Shown here one piece after another: positions 1 to 10,343 of a stretch of DNA of 64,000 nucleotides. Both the position numbers and the translations under genes were made by a program. Numbering within the stretch: position 1 is the stretch's first letter; every line of letters begins with the position of its first letter. The notes under the pieces were generated by a model that worked only from the letters and a program-made list of their open reading frames with translations, was not told where the DNA came from and ran no database searches. This stretch comes from Mesorhizobium sp. B2-1-1 (GTDB lineage: Bacteria; Pseudomonadota; Alphaproteobacteria; Rhizobiales; Rhizobiaceae): positions 3,107,501 through 3,171,500 of the forward strand of contig NZ_CP083954.1 in assembly GCF_006442975.2 (NCBI RefSeq), given 5' to 3'.

Positions 1-645
1 GGCGGCTGGGCGTCCAATTCGAAATATCCGTTCCTCGGGGCGCTGCGTTCGGCAGCACAAATGGTGTCCTACGAGGTCTCGATCGGCTTCGTCATCGTCA
101 CCGTGCTGCTTTGCGTCGGCTCGCTCAACCTGTCCGACATCGTGCTGTCGCAGCAGGATGGGCTGGGCACCAGGCTCGGCCTGCCCAACACCTTCCTCGA
201 CTGGCACTGGCTGTCGCTGTTGCCGATGTTCGTCATCTTCTTCATCTCGGCGCTAGCCGAGACGAATCGCCCGCCTTTCGACCTCGTCGAAGCCGAATCG
301 GAACTGGTCGCCGGCCACATGGTCGAATATTCGTCGACGCCGTTCCTGCTGTTCTTCCTCGGCGAATATGTCGCCGTCGTGCTGATGTGCGCGCTGGCCA
401 CCATCCTGTTCCTCGGCGGCTGGCTGCCGCCGTTCGACTTCGCGCCCTTCACCTGGGTGCCGGGGGTGATCTGGTTCGTGCTCAAGATCTGCCTGATGTT
501 CTTCATGTTCTCCATGGTGAAGGCGTTCGTGCCGCGTTACCGCTACGACCAACTGATGCGGCTTGGCTGGAAGGTGTTCCTGCCGATCTCGTTGTTCATG
601 GTGGTGCTGACCGCCGCCTTCCTCAAGATCACGGGGTTTGCGTGA
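1..645 (+). CDS. nuoH: NADH-quinone oxidoreductase subunit H, 5'-truncated by the window edge
   Basis: This is the C-terminal part (214 residues) of the membrane subunit of respiratory complex I that forms the quinone-binding chamber with NuoB and NuoD. The reading frame is open from base 1, so the gene begins outside the window. The loop with [19 protein letters not shown], characteristic of NuoH, is present, followed by several hydrophobic segments. The stop codon shares one base with the nuoI start (TGATG), indicating translational coupling in the nuo operon. An internal ATG at 61 is not the real start, because the homologous protein continues upstream of it. Confidence 0.97.
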   Translation, partial: GGWASNSKYPFLGALRSAAQMVSYEVSIGFVIVTVLLCVGSLNLSDIVLSQQDGLGTRLGLPNTFLDWHWLSLLPMFVIFFISALAETNRPPFDLVEAESELVAGHMVEYSSTPFLLFFLGEYVAVVLMCALATILFLGGWLPPFDFAPFTWVPGVIWFVLKICLMFFMFSMVKAFVPRYRYDQLMRLGWKVFLPISLFMVVLTAAFLKITGFA

Positions 646-1136
646 TGTCCGCTCTGTCCCAGGCCGCCAAATCGCTGCTGCTGAAGGATTTCGTCAGCGC
701 CTTCTTCTTGTCGATGCGCCAGTTCTTCGCGCCGAAGGAGACGATCAATTATCCGCACGAGAAAGGGCCGGTGAGCCCGCGCTTCCGCGGCGAGCATGCC
801 TTGCGCCGTTATCCCAATGGCGAGGAACGCTGCATAGCCTGCAAATTGTGCGAGGCGATCTGCCCGGCGCAGGCCATCACCATCGAGGCCGGCCCGCGCC
901 GCAACGACGGCACGCGCCGTACCGTGCGCTACGACATCGATATGGTGAAGTGCATCTATTGCGGCTTCTGCCAGGAAGCCTGCCCGGTCGACGCCATCGT
1001 CGAGGGGCCGAATTTCGAATTCGCGACCGAGACGCGCGAGGAACTCTACTACGACAAGGATAGGCTGCTGGCGAATGGCGACCGGTGGGAGCGCGAACTG
1101 GCGCGCAACATCTCGCTGGACGCACCGTACCGCTGA
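645..1136 (+). CDS. nuoI: NADH-quinone oxidoreductase subunit I (two 4Fe-4S ferredoxin-like)
   Basis: NuoI carries clusters N6a and N6b, which pass electrons along the peripheral arm of complex I towards NuoB. The 163-residue product has the two expected cysteine sets: C63, C66, C69, C73 and C103, C106, C109, C113, each ending in CP. The N-terminal amphipathic stretch (residues 1-30) fits the membrane-edge helix of the family. The start is the ATG overlapping the nuoH stop. Length is normal for alphaproteobacteria. An unusually long structured gap follows before nuoJ. Confidence 0.98.
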   Translation: MSALSQAAKSLLLKDFVSAFFLSMRQFFAPKETINYPHEKGPVSPRFRGEHALRRYPNGEERCIACKLCEAICPAQAITIEAGPRRNDGTRRTVRYDIDMVKCIYCGFCQEACPVDAIVEGPNFEFATETREELYYDKDRLLANGDRWERELARNISLDAPYR

Positions 1137-1144
1137 TATCGCAT

Positions 1145-1339
1145 GGACAGGGGCGAGGGCCCTTGTCCGGGGATGACCCGAAGCATTTCAGGCAAGGTCA
1201 TCCCTCAGGACTTCAGAGTTGCCCATGTTTCTTTGCGCCGGGTCTTTCAACCCGGTTGGAACATGGGCTAGGACAACGCGGCTTCGCACCGGAGGCGGAA
1301 CGAAGCCACAGACAACAAACAGGACGAACGTCCTGTTTG
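1145..1339 (+). repeat. Chain of five stem-loops filling the nuoI-nuoJ gap
   Basis: The 226-base gap between nuoI and nuoJ is almost entirely inverted repeats. They pair 1145-1154 with 1159-1168 (one G-U), 1170-1178 with 1196-1204, 1221-1231 with 1258-1268 enclosing 1238-1243 with 1250-1255, 1280-1286 with 1301-1307, and 1316-1325 with 1330-1339. None has a strong T-run, so they do not look like a classical terminator. All other nuo junctions in the window overlap or are under 20 bases. The structure may affect mRNA processing or stoichiometry, or be a small intergenic palindromic element that inserted here. That is inference. Confidence 0.6.
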
Positions 1340-1362
1340 GACAGGAACCCGGGGGAACCCCA

Positions 1363-1983
1363 ATGCTGAGTGGACTAGAGGCGGCCTTTTTCTACCTCTT
1401 CGCCTTTGTCGCCGTGGCGTCGGCGTTCATGGTCATTTCGTCGCGCAACCCCGTGCATTCGGTGCTGTTCCTGATCCTGACCTTCTTCAACGCCGCCGGC
1501 CTGTTCATGCTGACGGGCGCCGAGTTCCTGGCGATGATCCTGCTCGTCGTCTATGTCGGCGCTGTCATGGTGCTGTTTCTGTTCGTCGTCATGATGCTCG
1601 ACGTCGACTTCGCCGAGATGAAGGAGGGCGCTCTGCAATATGCGCCGATCGGCGCGCTGGTCGGACTGATCCTGGCGGCGGAACTGATCGTGGTGCTCGG
1701 CGGCTATACCTTCGCGCCGCAGCTCGCCTCGACGGTATCGAAGCCGATTCCCGATCTCGCGGCGCGCTCGAATACGGCAGCGCTCGGCGACATCCTCTAT
1801 ACGGACTACCTCTACTACTTCCAGATCTCGGGCCTCGTGCTGCTGGTGGCCATGATCGGTGCCATCGTTTTGACGCTGCGCCACAAGGAAGGGGTCAAGC
1901 GGCAGTCGATCGCAGCCCAGGTCGCCCGCACGGCGGCGACGGGCATGGAAATCCGCAAGGTCAAGTCGGGCGAAGGAGTCTGA
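1363..1983 (+). CDS. nuoJ: NADH-quinone oxidoreductase subunit J
   Basis: This small polytopic membrane subunit of complex I sits between NuoH and the antiporter-like subunits. The 206-residue product has about five hydrophobic helices. It contains the conserved [26 protein letters not shown] segment (around residues 55-80), which includes the family pi-bulge region. The ATG at 1363 is preceded by a GGGGGAA run; an upstream in-frame ATG at 1219 lies inside the stem-loop region and is unlikely to be used. nuoK begins one base after its stop codon. Confidence 0.96.
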   Translation: MLSGLEAAFFYLFAFVAVASAFMVISSRNPVHSVLFLILTFFNAAGLFMLTGAEFLAMILLVVYVGAVMVLFLFVVMMLDVDFAEMKEGALQYAPIGALVGLILAAELIVVLGGYTFAPQLASTVSKPIPDLAARSNTAALGDILYTDYLYYFQISGLVLLVAMIGAIVLTLRHKEGVKRQSIAAQVARTAATGMEIRKVKSGEGV

Positions 1984-1984
1984 G

Positions 1985-2293
1985 ATGGTCGTCGGCATCG
2001 CACATTATCTGACCGTATCGGCGATCCTTTTCACGCTCGGCGTGTTCGGCATCTTCCTGAACCGTAAGAACGTGATCGTCATCCTGATGTCGGTCGAGTT
2101 GATCCTGCTTGCGGTCAACATCAATTTCGTCGCCTTTTCGGCGGCTCTCGGCGACCTCGTCGGCCAGGTGTTCGCGCTGTTCGTGCTGACGGTCGCGGCG
2201 GCGGAGGCCGCCATCGGACTTGCCATTCTCGTCGTCTTCTTCCGCAACCGCGGCTCGATCGCGGTCGAAGACGTGAACATGATGAAGGGTTGA
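1985..2293 (+). CDS. nuoK: NADH-quinone oxidoreductase subunit K
   Basis: NuoK is a three-helix membrane subunit of complex I in the proton channel next to NuoN and NuoJ. The product is 102 residues, the family length. It has conserved membrane glutamates: [13 protein letters not shown] (helix 2) and [17 protein letters not shown] (helix 3). It starts one base after nuoJ and ends 10 bases before nuoL, so it is co-transcribed and probably translationally coupled. Confidence 0.97.
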   Translation: MVVGIAHYLTVSAILFTLGVFGIFLNRKNVIVILMSVELILLAVNINFVAFSAALGDLVGQVFALFVLTVAAAEAAIGLAILVVFFRNRGSIAVEDVNMMKG

Positions 2294-2303
2294 CGGAACC
2301 ACC

Positions 2304-4277
2304 ATGTACCAGGCCATCGTCTTCCTTCCGCTGCTCGGCTTCCTGATCGTCGGCCTGTTCGGCACGTCGCTCGGCGCCAAGGCGTCCGAATACATCACCT
2401 CCGGCTTCCTGGTGATCGCGGCGGTGCTGTCGTGGGTTGCTTTCTTCACCGTCGGCTTCGGCCATGGCGAGGTGTTCACCGTGCCGGTGCTGCGCTGGAT
2501 CCAGTCCGGCGGACTGGAGGCGTCCTGGGCGCTCAGGATCGACACTCTGACGGTGGTCATGCTGGTGGTGGTCAACACCGTGTCGGCGCTGGTCCATATC
2601 TACTCGATCGGCTACATGCACCACGATCCGAACCGGCCGCGTTTCTTTGCCTATCTGTCGCTGTTCACCTTCGCCATGCTGATGCTGGTGACGGCCGACA
2701 ACCTCGTGCAGATGTTCTTCGGTTGGGAAGGGGTGGGCCTGGCGTCCTACCTGCTGATCGGCTTCTGGTACAAGAAGCCCTCGGCCAACGCCGCGGCCAT
2801 CAAGGCCTTCGTCGTCAACCGCGTCGGCGATTTCGGCTTCGCGCTCGGCATCTTCGGCGTGTTCGTGCTGTTCGGCTCGGTCAATCTCGGCACCATCTTC
2901 GCCAATGCGGCGACGTTCATCCCGGCTGAAGGCGCCCCGCAAGGTGCTGCGGTGCTGACCTTCCTCGGTTATGCGCTGGATAAGCAGGCAGCGATGACGA
3001 TCGTCTGCCTGCTGCTGTTCATGGGTGCCATGGGCAAGTCGGCGCAGGTGCCGCTGCACACCTGGCTGCCGGACGCCATGGAAGGTCCCACGCCGGTCTC
3101 GGCGCTCATCCATGCCGCCACCATGGTGACGGCCGGCGTGTTCATGCTGGCGCGGCTGTCGCCGCTGTTCGAGCTGTCGCATTCGGCGCTGACGGTGGTG
3201 ACCTTCATCGGCGCCTTCACCGCCTTCTTCGCGGCGACCGTCGGCCTCGTCCAGAACGACATCAAGCGCGTCATCGCCTATTCGACCTGCTCGCAACTTG
3301 GCTACATGTTCGTGGCGCTCGGCGTCGGCGCCTATGGTGCGGCGATCTTCCACCTGTTCACGCATGCCTTCTTCAAGGCGCTGCTGTTCCTCGGCTCGGG
3401 CTCGGTCATCCATGCGGTTTCCGACGAGCAGGACATGCGCAAGATGGGCGGCCTGAGGACGCTGATCCCGACGACCTACTGGATGATGGTAATCGGCACC
3501 CTGGCGCTGACCGGCGTCGGCATTCCGGTCACCGTCATCGGCACCGCCGGGTTCTTCTCCAAGGATGCCATCATCGAGACGGCCTTTGCCGGGCATAATT
3601 CCGTGGCGGGCCTCGCCTTCGTGCTGCTGGTGATCGCCGCCGGCTTCACCTCCTTCTATTCCTGGCGGCTGATCTTCATGACCTTCCACGGCAGGCCGCG
3701 GGCGAGCCATGAGGTGATGCACCATGTCCATGAATCGCCGCCGGTGATGCTGGTGCCGCTGTTCGTGCTGGCGGCGGGCGCGCTGTTTGCCGGCATCATC
3801 TTCCACGGTGCCTTCATTGGCGAAGGCTATGCCGAATTCTGGAAGGCGTCGCTGTTCACACTGCCGGACAATCACATCCTGCACGACATTCACGAACTGC
3901 CGCTATGGGTCGAGCTGTCGCCGTTCATCGCCATGCTGATCGGCCTGGCGCTGGCGTGGAAGTTCTACATCCGCTCGCCGGAAATGCCGGTCAATCTGGC
4001 CGCCCAGCATCGCGGGCTCTATGCTTTCCTGCTCAACAAATGGTATTTCGACGAGCTCTATGACTTCCTCTTTGTGCGGCCGGCCAAACGCCTCGGTTCC
4101 TTCCTGTGGAAGACCGGCGACGGCACCGTCATCGATGGTCTCGGGCCTGACGGCATTTCGGCACGCGTCGTCGATGTCACCAACCGCGTCGTCAAGCTGC
4201 AGACCGGCTATCTCTATCACTATGCCTTCGCCATGCTGATCGGCGTTGCCGCATTCGTCACCTGGATGATGCTCTGA
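2304..4277 (+). CDS. nuoL: NADH-quinone oxidoreductase subunit L
   Basis: NuoL is the distal antiporter-like proton pump of complex I, with a long lateral helix along the membrane arm. The 657-residue product has the N-terminal NuoL-specific segment followed by the Proton_antipo_M domain. Visible signatures include [55 protein letters not shown] with the pumping lysine, and the C-terminal lateral-helix region. A 1-base overlap with nuoM (TGATGA) couples the two genes. Length is typical. Confidence 0.98.
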   Translation: MYQAIVFLPLLGFLIVGLFGTSLGAKASEYITSGFLVIAAVLSWVAFFTVGFGHGEVFTVPVLRWIQSGGLEASWALRIDTLTVVMLVVVNTVSALVHIYSIGYMHHDPNRPRFFAYLSLFTFAMLMLVTADNLVQMFFGWEGVGLASYLLIGFWYKKPSANAAAIKAFVVNRVGDFGFALGIFGVFVLFGSVNLGTIFANAATFIPAEGAPQGAAVLTFLGYALDKQAAMTIVCLLLFMGAMGKSAQVPLHTWLPDAMEGPTPVSALIHAATMVTAGVFMLARLSPLFELSHSALTVVTFIGAFTAFFAATVGLVQNDIKRVIAYSTCSQLGYMFVALGVGAYGAAIFHLFTHAFFKALLFLGSGSVIHAVSDEQDMRKMGGLRTLIPTTYWMMVIGTLALTGVGIPVTVIGTAGFFSKDAIIETAFAGHNSVAGLAFVLLVIAAGFTSFYSWRLIFMTFHGRPRASHEVMHHVHESPPVMLVPLFVLAAGALFAGIIFHGAFIGEGYAEFWKASLFTLPDNHILHDIHELPLWVELSPFIAMLIGLALAWKFYIRSPEMPVNLAAQHRGLYAFLLNKWYFDELYDFLFVRPAKRLGSFLWKTGDGTVIDGLGPDGISARVVDVTNRVVKLQTGYLYHYAFAMLIGVAAFVTWMML

Positions 4278-5782
4278 TGACCGCTTGGCCAATTCTCTCG
4301 CTGGTCACCTTCCTGCCGCTGGTTGGTGTGCTGCTCATCCTGTTCATCAACGACGACAGCGAAAACGCACGCCGCAACATCCGCGCCATCGCGCTGCTGA
4401 CGACGACGTTCACCTTCATCATCTCGCTGTTCATCTGGACCGGCTTCGACAATTCGCAAGCCGGCTTCCAGTTCGTCGAGAAGGTCGCCTGGCTCGATTC
4501 CGGCATCTCCTACCATATGGGCGTGGACGGCATTTCGATGCTGTTCGTCATCCTGACGACATTCCTGATGCCGCTCTGCATCCTGGCGTCGTGGGAAGCG
4601 ATCGAAAAGCGCGTCAAGGCCTACATGATCGCCTTCCTGCTGCTCGAGACGCTGATGATCGGCGTGTTCTGCGCGCTCGACATCGTGCTGTTCTACGTCT
4701 TCTTCGAAGCCGGCCTGATCCCGATGTTCATCATCATCGGCGTCTGGGGCGGCAAGCGGCGCGTCTATGCCTCGTTCAAGTTCTTCCTCTACACGCTCGC
4801 CGGCTCGGTGCTAATGCTGCTCGCCATCATGGCGATGTTCTACCAGTCCGGCACGACCGATATCCCGACGCTGTTGACGCACAATTTCCCCGCCAACATG
4901 CAGACATGGCTGTGGCTCGCCTTCTTCGCCTCCTTCGCGGTGAAGATGCCGATGTGGCCGGTGCACACCTGGCTGCCCGATGCGCATGTCGAGGCGCCGA
5001 CGGCAGGTTCGGTGATCCTGGCGGCCATTCTGCTGAAGATGGGCGGATACGGCTTCCTGCGGTTCTCCTTGCCGATGTTCCCGCTGGCGTCCGAGATGTT
5101 CGCGCCGCTGGTTTTCGCGCTTTCGGTCGTCGCCATCATCTACACCTCGCTGGTGGCGCTGATGCAGGAGGACATGAAGAAGCTGATCGCCTATTCGTCG
5201 GTCGCCCATATGGGCTTCGTGACCATGGGCATCTTCGCCATGAACCAGGAAGGCGTGCAGGGCGCGATCTTCCAGATGCTCAGCCACGGCCTGGTCTCGG
5301 GCGCGCTGTTCCTGTGCGTCGGCGTCATCTATGACCGCATGCACACGCGTGAGATCGCCGCCTATGGCGGCCTGGTCAACAACATGCCGAAATACGCCAC
5401 CGTGTTCCTGATCTTCACCATGGCCAATGTCGGCCTGCCGGGCACGTCAGGCTTCGTCGGCGAGTTCCTGACCATGCTCGGCGTGTTCCGGGTCAATACC
5501 TGGGTGGCGTTCTTCGCTGCCACCGGCGTCATCCTGTCGGCCGCCTACGCGCTTTGGCTCTACCGCCGGGTGATCTTCGGCGCGCTGACCAAGGACAGCC
5601 TCAAGGGCCTGCTCGACCTGTCGACACGCGAGAAGGCGATCATCTATCCGCTGGTTGTGCTGGTCATCTTCTTCGGCGTCTATCCCGCTCCCGTCTTCGA
5701 CGCGACGGCCCAGTCGGTCAAGTCGCTCGTCACCAATGTCACCGCATCCATCGGCGCCGCGCAGACCGCGGCGGCGAACTGA
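4277..5782 (+). CDS. nuoM: NADH-quinone oxidoreductase subunit M
   Basis: NuoM is the central antiporter-like proton-pumping subunit of complex I. The 501-residue product contains the early conserved glutamate in [21 protein letters not shown]. It also has the broken-helix region [39 protein letters not shown], followed by about six more helices. Its start overlaps the nuoL stop by one base. nuoN follows 19 bases after the stop. Confidence 0.98.
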   Translation: MTAWPILSLVTFLPLVGVLLILFINDDSENARRNIRAIALLTTTFTFIISLFIWTGFDNSQAGFQFVEKVAWLDSGISYHMGVDGISMLFVILTTFLMPLCILASWEAIEKRVKAYMIAFLLLETLMIGVFCALDIVLFYVFFEAGLIPMFIIIGVWGGKRRVYASFKFFLYTLAGSVLMLLAIMAMFYQSGTTDIPTLLTHNFPANMQTWLWLAFFASFAVKMPMWPVHTWLPDAHVEAPTAGSVILAAILLKMGGYGFLRFSLPMFPLASEMFAPLVFALSVVAIIYTSLVALMQEDMKKLIAYSSVAHMGFVTMGIFAMNQEGVQGAIFQMLSHGLVSGALFLCVGVIYDRMHTREIAAYGGLVNNMPKYATVFLIFTMANVGLPGTSGFVGEFLTMLGVFRVNTWVAFFAATGVILSAAYALWLYRRVIFGALTKDSLKGLLDLSTREKAIIYPLVVLVIFFGVYPAPVFDATAQSVKSLVTNVTASIGAAQTAAAN

Positions 5783-5801
5783 CCCAGGGGTTTTGCGAAC
5801 C

Positions 5802-7238
5802 ATGACGCCGGACCTTCTCTCCAGCCTGTCGCTCTCGACGCCCGAGCTGATCCTTGCCATCGGCGCGCTCGCGCTGCTGATGGTCGGGGCCTATTCGCGC
5901 GCCAACACCGCCAACACCGTGACCGGCCTTGCCGTTGCCGTGCTGGTGATATCGGGCGCCTGGCTGATCTTCTCCACCGGGCAGGGCAGCGCCTACGGCA
6001 ATGCCTTCATCCAGGATTCCTTTGCCCGCTTCATGAAGCTGCTGGCGCTGGTGGGCTCGGCGGTGACGCTGATCATGTCGATGCGCTTCGCCAGGGCGGA
6101 GCGGTTCGACAAGTTCGAATATCCGGTGCTGATCCTTCTGTGCACGCTCGGCATGATGCTGATGATCTCCGCCAACGGCATGATCGGGCTCTATCTCGGC
6201 CTCGAGCTTCAGTCGCTGGCGATCTATGTCTTGTGCGCGATCAACCGCGAGAACCTGCGCTCGACCGAGGCGGGCCTGAAGTACTTCGTCCTCGGCGCGC
6301 TGTCGTCGGGCATGCTGCTCTATGGCATCAGCCTGGTCTATGGTTATACCGGCAACACCGGGTTCCAGGAGATCGCGACGGCGCTGGGCGGCGGAGAGCG
6401 CCAGCTTGGCCTCGTCTTCGGCCTGGTCTTCGTGCTGGCCGGCCTCGCCTTCAAGATCTCGGCGGTGCCGTTCCACATGTGGACGCCCGACGTCTATGAG
6501 GGTGCGCCGACACCGGTGACGGCTTTCCTGGCGGCGGCACCCAAAATGGCGGCTATGGCGCTGATCGTGCGCGTCACCATGGGCGCGTTCAAGCCGATCG
6601 CTTCCGACTGGCAGCAGATCATCGTCTTCATCTCCATCGCCTCGATGGCGCTCGGCTCTTTCGCGGCGATCGGCCAGACCAACATCAAGCGCCTGATGGC
6701 CTACTCCTCGATCGGCCACATGGGCTACGCGCTGGTTGGCCTTGCCGCCAACAGCCAGGCCGGCGTGCGCGGCGTCGCGATCTACATGCTGATCTATCTG
6801 GTGATGACGCTCGGCACCTTCGCCTTCATTCTCGCCATGCGGCGCAAGGAAGGCAATGTCGAGCAGATCAGCGACCTGGCAGGCCTGTCCTCGACCAACC
6901 CGATCATGGCGACGATCCTGACCATCCTGATGTTCTCGCTGGCCGGCATCCCGCCGCTCGCCGGCTTCTGGGGGAAGTGGTACGTCTTTCTCGCCGCCAT
7001 CAATGCCAACCTCTACGCGCTGGCGATCATCGGCGTGCTGGCCTCGGTAGTGGGCGCCTATTATTACCTGCGCATCATCAAGATCATGTGGTTCGACGAA
7101 CCGGTCGGCGGCTTCGTGCCGATGGCCAGTGAATTGCGCCTCGTACTCGGTGTCTCCGGCGCTTTCGTGCTGTTCTATGTGCTGATCGGCGGTCCGATCG
7201 GCACCTATGCCGAAGCCGCCGCCAAGACATTCTTCTGA
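5802..7238 (+). CDS. nuoN: NADH-quinone oxidoreductase subunit N
   Basis: NuoN is the third antiporter-like proton-pumping subunit, next to NuoK. The 478-residue product has the glutamate motif [20 protein letters not shown] and the second conserved region [35 protein letters not shown]. The ATG at 5802 begins a hydrophobic N-terminus of family length; the frame is open further upstream but lies inside nuoM. This is the last nuo gene. birA begins 4 bases after the stop, so the transcript probably continues. Confidence 0.97.
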   Translation: MTPDLLSSLSLSTPELILAIGALALLMVGAYSRANTANTVTGLAVAVLVISGAWLIFSTGQGSAYGNAFIQDSFARFMKLLALVGSAVTLIMSMRFARAERFDKFEYPVLILLCTLGMMLMISANGMIGLYLGLELQSLAIYVLCAINRENLRSTEAGLKYFVLGALSSGMLLYGISLVYGYTGNTGFQEIATALGGGERQLGLVFGLVFVLAGLAFKISAVPFHMWTPDVYEGAPTPVTAFLAAAPKMAAMALIVRVTMGAFKPIASDWQQIIVFISIASMALGSFAAIGQTNIKRLMAYSSIGHMGYALVGLAANSQAGVRGVAIYMLIYLVMTLGTFAFILAMRRKEGNVEQISDLAGLSSTNPIMATILTILMFSLAGIPPLAGFWGKWYVFLAAINANLYALAIIGVLASVVGAYYYLRIIKIMWFDEPVGGFVPMASELRLVLGVSGAFVLFYVLIGGPIGTYAEAAAKTFF

Positions 7239-7242
7239 CGGG

Positions 7243-8064
7243 ATGGCATTTCGGCTGGCTCCAACCTCGGCGTCGGAAGGATTCCGGCTGGAGGCGCATG
7301 ACAGCGTCGGCTCCACCAATGCGCTGGCGCTGGATCACGCCCGGGCCGGCGACCCCGGCAGATTGTGGGTCGTTTCCAAGAAACAGGAAAGCGGGCGCGG
7401 GCGGCGCGGCCGCGTCTGGGCGACACCCGAGGGCAATCTGGCGGCGACGCTGCTCGTCCTCACCGGGGGCGAGCTTCGCCTCGCCGCGACGCTCGGTTTC
7501 GTCGCCGGCCTGGCGCTGGCCGATGCGCTCGACGCCGTGGTGCCGGCGGGCCGGATCGCCATCGGCCTCGACGGCGGCAATGAAGGCAAGAACCGTTTCG
7601 AGCTGAAATGGCCGAACGACGTGCTCGCCTCCGGCGCCAAGCTCGCCGGCATCCTGCTGGAATCGGCCATGCTGGACGGCGGCCGTTTCGCGGTGGCGGT
7701 CGGCATCGGCGTCAATGTTGTGGCGTACCCTGAGGATTTGCCGTATCCCGCGACGTCGCTTCACGCACTGGGTGCGGCATGCGATGCCGAAACGCTGTTC
7801 CTGGCGCTGTCGGATGCCTGGAGCGAGAATGCCCGCCTGTGGGACGACGGGCGGGGACTTGCCGCCGTCAGGCGGCGCTGGCTGGCACGCGCGGCAGGGC
7901 TTGGCGGCGAGGTTGCTGTCAGAATTGACGGTAATGTGGTGCGCGGGGTGTTCGAGACCATTGACGAGGACTGCCGTTTCGTGATCCGCGACGATGAGGG
8001 CTCGGTTTTGACGATCGCCGCCGGCGATGTGCATTTCGGCGCGGTCGCATCCGCCCGGGTATAG
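7243..8064 (+). CDS. birA: Biotin--[acetyl-CoA-carboxylase] ligase, class I (no DNA-binding domain)
   Basis: BirA activates biotin with ATP and attaches it to the biotin carboxyl carrier domain of carboxylases in the cytoplasm. The 273-residue protein shows SVGSTN (22-27), the biotinyl-AMP-binding loop GRGRRGRVW (51-59) and KWPNDV (122-127). A C-terminal SH3-like domain follows (DGNVVRGVFETIDEDCRFVI). There is no N-terminal helix-turn-helix, so this is the enzyme-only class and not a repressor. The gene follows nuoN by 4 bases, an arrangement common in alphaproteobacteria. The GGATGG start leaves little room for an SD, so coupling to nuoN is likely. Confidence 0.93.
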   Translation: MAFRLAPTSASEGFRLEAHDSVGSTNALALDHARAGDPGRLWVVSKKQESGRGRRGRVWATPEGNLAATLLVLTGGELRLAATLGFVAGLALADALDAVVPAGRIAIGLDGGNEGKNRFELKWPNDVLASGAKLAGILLESAMLDGGRFAVAVGIGVNVVAYPEDLPYPATSLHALGAACDAETLFLALSDAWSENARLWDDGRGLAAVRRRWLARAAGLGGEVAVRIDGNVVRGVFETIDEDCRFVIRDDEGSVLTIAAGDVHFGAVASARV

Positions 8065-8076
8065 TTTTGTTTTTGC

Positions 8077-8120
8077 GCAATTCCAGACGGAAAACCGTTA
8101 CAGACTTTTCCCGGAATTGC
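8077..8120 (+). promoter_or_regulatory. Inverted repeat in the rnj leader
   Basis: An 8-bp perfect inverted repeat (GCAATTCC at 8077-8084 and GGAATTGC at 8113-8120) lies in the 94-base gap between birA and rnj. It encloses a small ACGG-AAAA-CCGT hairpin. It lacks a T-run, so it is not an obvious terminator. It could be a leader structure through which RNase J controls its own mRNA, but nothing in the sequence proves that. Confidence 0.3.
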
Positions 8121-8158
8121 TTCAATGGCTTGGCCTGAGGGCCAGGAAGGAAAAAATC

Positions 8159-9829
8159 ATGGCGAAAGCGGAAAACGCCGAACTCGTCTTCGTGCCGCTG
8201 GGCGGCGTCGGCGAGATCGGTATGAACTTCGCTCTCTACGGCTATGGTCCGCCGAGCGCGCGCGAATGGATCGTCATCGACGTCGGCGTCACCTTTCCCG
8301 ACGCGGCGCATCCGGGCGTCGACCTGATCCTGCCCGACACGCGCTTCATCGAAGAGAACATCGCCAATTTGCGCGGTATCGTGATCACCCACGCGCATGA
8401 GGACCACTATGGCGCGCTGCTGGATATCTGGCCGAGGCTCAAGGCGCCGGTGTGGATGACGCCGTTCAGCGCCGGGCTGCTGGAAGCCAAGCGCCAGGGC
8501 GAGCAGGGCGCGCCGAAGATCCCGCTGACCATCTACCGCGCGGGCGAAAAATTCACTGTCGGTCCGTTCGAAATCGAGGCGATCCCGGTCGCGCATTCGA
8601 TTCCCGAACCGATGTCGCTGGCCATCACCTCGCCGGCAGGCACCGTCATCCACACCGGCGACTGGAAGATCGACCCGGCGCCGACGATCGGACCCAAGAC
8701 CGACGAAGCACGGTTCCGCGCCTATGGCGACAAGGGCGTGCTGGCGCTGGTCTGCGATTCGACCAATGCTATGCGCGAAGGCGAATCGCCATCGGAAGTC
8801 GCGGTCGGCGAGGGGCTGAAAGGGGTTATCCAGGCCGCCAAGGGCCGCGTCGCCGTCACCACCTTCTCGTCCAATGTCGGCCGTATCGTTTCCATCGCCA
8901 AGGCGGCGCGCGATGCCGGCCGTCAGTGCCTGGTGCTCGGCCGGTCGCTGAAGCGCGTCATCGATGTCGCCGGCGAACTCGGCTACATGGACGGTCTGCC
9001 GGAGTTCATCGCCGAGGAGGATTTCGGCTTCATTCCGCGCGAAAACCTGGTCGTCATCTGCACCGGCAGCCAGGGCGAGCCGCTGGCGGCGCTTGCCAAG
9101 CTCTCGCGCGACGAGATGAAGTCGGTGTCGCTGACGGCCGGCGACACGGTGGTGTTTTCCTCGCGCACCATTCCCGGCAACGAGAAGGCGATCCTCGAAA
9201 TTAAGAACCGCCTCGTCGATCTCGGCATCAAGATCATCGAGGACGGCGATGCGCTGGTTCATGTCTCCGGCCATCCGCGGCGCAGCGAATTGCGCAAGAT
9301 GTATGAATGGGTACGGCCGCAGATCGGCGTTCCAGTGCATGGCGAGGCCGCGCATCTGGTGGCGCAGGGCTCGCTGATGTCGACGTCGGGCATCGGCCAG
9401 GTGGCGCAGGTGCGCGACGGCGACATGCTGCGGCTTGCTCCCGGCCCTGCCACGATCATCGACCAGGTGCCGTTCGGCCGCATCTACAAGGACGGCAGGT
9501 TGATCGGCACCGACCAGGCGATGGGCATTCGCGACCGTCGCAAACTGTCCTTTGCCGGCCATGTCGCGGTCAATGTGGTGCTGGACGAGAAGTATGAGCT
9601 CGCCGGCGATCCCGATCTGGTCGCAATCGGCGTCGCCGAGGCCGACGCCAGAGGCGAGACGCTGGAGGACCTGATGATCGATGCGGCAATCGGCGCGGTG
9701 GACTCCATCCCCCGTCAGCGCCGAAAAGACCTCGATCTGGTGCAGGAGGCGGTACGCCGTGCCGTACGTGGCGCCGCCAACGAAGCCTGGGGCAAGAAAC
9801 CGCTGGTGACTGTATTTGTCACGCGGTGA
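8159..9829 (+). CDS. rnj: Ribonuclease J
   Basis: RNase J is a zinc-dependent metallo-beta-lactamase nuclease with 5'-3' exonuclease and endonuclease activity, used in rRNA maturation and mRNA decay. The 556-residue product has the THAHEDHYG metal site (H78, H80, D82, H83), the beta-CASP region (AVTTFSSNVGRIVSIAKAA) and HVSGHPRRSEL near the C-terminal half. The ATG at 8159 is preceded by GGAAGGA at good spacing. The 5' extension of the open frame overlaps birA and is not used. It lies in the conserved block birA-rnj-mce. Confidence 0.95.
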   Translation: MAKAENAELVFVPLGGVGEIGMNFALYGYGPPSAREWIVIDVGVTFPDAAHPGVDLILPDTRFIEENIANLRGIVITHAHEDHYGALLDIWPRLKAPVWMTPFSAGLLEAKRQGEQGAPKIPLTIYRAGEKFTVGPFEIEAIPVAHSIPEPMSLAITSPAGTVIHTGDWKIDPAPTIGPKTDEARFRAYGDKGVLALVCDSTNAMREGESPSEVAVGEGLKGVIQAAKGRVAVTTFSSNVGRIVSIAKAARDAGRQCLVLGRSLKRVIDVAGELGYMDGLPEFIAEEDFGFIPRENLVVICTGSQGEPLAALAKLSRDEMKSVSLTAGDTVVFSSRTIPGNEKAILEIKNRLVDLGIKIIEDGDALVHVSGHPRRSELRKMYEWVRPQIGVPVHGEAAHLVAQGSLMSTSGIGQVAQVRDGDMLRLAPGPATIIDQVPFGRIYKDGRLIGTDQAMGIRDRRKLSFAGHVAVNVVLDEKYELAGDPDLVAIGVAEADARGETLEDLMIDAAIGAVDSIPRQRRKDLDLVQEAVRRAVRGAANEAWGKKPLVTVFVTR

Positions 9830-9857
9830 CGAATAGGGAATAGGGGAATAAGGCAGT

Positions 9858-9923
9858 AGGGGAGTAGGGGAGAATGAGCCGTTGCTTTTCTTCTGTCTTG
9901 TTTCCCTACTCCCTTACTCCCCT
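9858..9923. repeat. Purine/pyrimidine inverted repeat between rnj and mce
   Basis: AGGGGAGTAGGGGAG at 9858-9872 pairs with CTCCCTTACTCCCCT at 9909-9923 (14 of 15 positions), leaving a 36-base loop. The left side sits in a longer run of TAGGG/TAGGGGA tandem units starting near 9834. It may act as an imperfect terminator for rnj or be a dispersed repeat. There is no clear T-run at the 3' side. Confidence 0.5.
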
Positions 9924-9938
9924 AAAGCGGAGCGCTCT

Positions 9939-10343
9939 ATGCTTGGACGCCTGAACCATGTCGCGCTTGCGGTGCCGGATCTGGCTGCGGCTGTCGCTTG
10001 CTATCGCGACACGCTAGGCGCCGAAGTGAGCGAACCACAGGCGCTGCCCGGGCATGGCGTCACCGTGGTGTTCGTCAATGTCGGCAACACCAAGATCGAG
10101 TTGCTGGAGCCGCTCGGCGAGGGTTCGCCGATCGCGGCTTTCCTCGAGAAGAACCCGTCGGGCGGCATGCACCATCTCTGCTATGAGGTCGACGATATCC
10201 TTACCGCGCGGGACCGGCTCCAGGCGGCCGGCGCCCGGGTTCTGGGCGACGGCAAGCCGAAGACCGGCGCGCATGGCAAGCCTGTGCTGTTCCTGCATCC
10301 GAAGGATTTCTTCGGCACGCTGATCGAACTGGAGCAACCATGA
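9939..10343 (+). CDS. mce: Methylmalonyl-CoA epimerase
   Basis: This enzyme interconverts (2S)- and (2R)-methylmalonyl-CoA in the propionyl-CoA to succinyl-CoA pathway. The 134-residue product is a two-module vicinal-oxygen-chelate (glyoxalase-fold) protein. Likely metal ligands are H7 in LNHVALAV, H79 in GMHHLCYEV and E130 in GTLIELEQP; KTGAHGKPVLFLHPKDFFG is typical of the family. The ATG at 9939 aligns with the usual N-terminus MLGRLNHVA. It overlaps the next gene by 4 bases (ATGA). Confidence 0.93.
   Translation: MLGRLNHVALAVPDLAAAVACYRDTLGAEVSEPQALPGHGVTVVFVNVGNTKIELLEPLGEGSPIAAFLEKNPSGGMHHLCYEVDDILTARDRLQAAGARVLGDGKPKTGAHGKPVLFLHPKDFFGTLIELEQP

Noticed and set aside
2121..3893. 590-codon minus-strand open frame opposite nuoL
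   Set aside because: It is rich in His, Arg, Glu and Gln with no recognisable domain and lies fully antisense to nuoL; such frames arise from codon bias in high-GC genes.
7919..9562. 547-codon minus-strand open frame opposite rnj
   Set aside because: It is a shadow of rnj without ribosome-binding site or domain.
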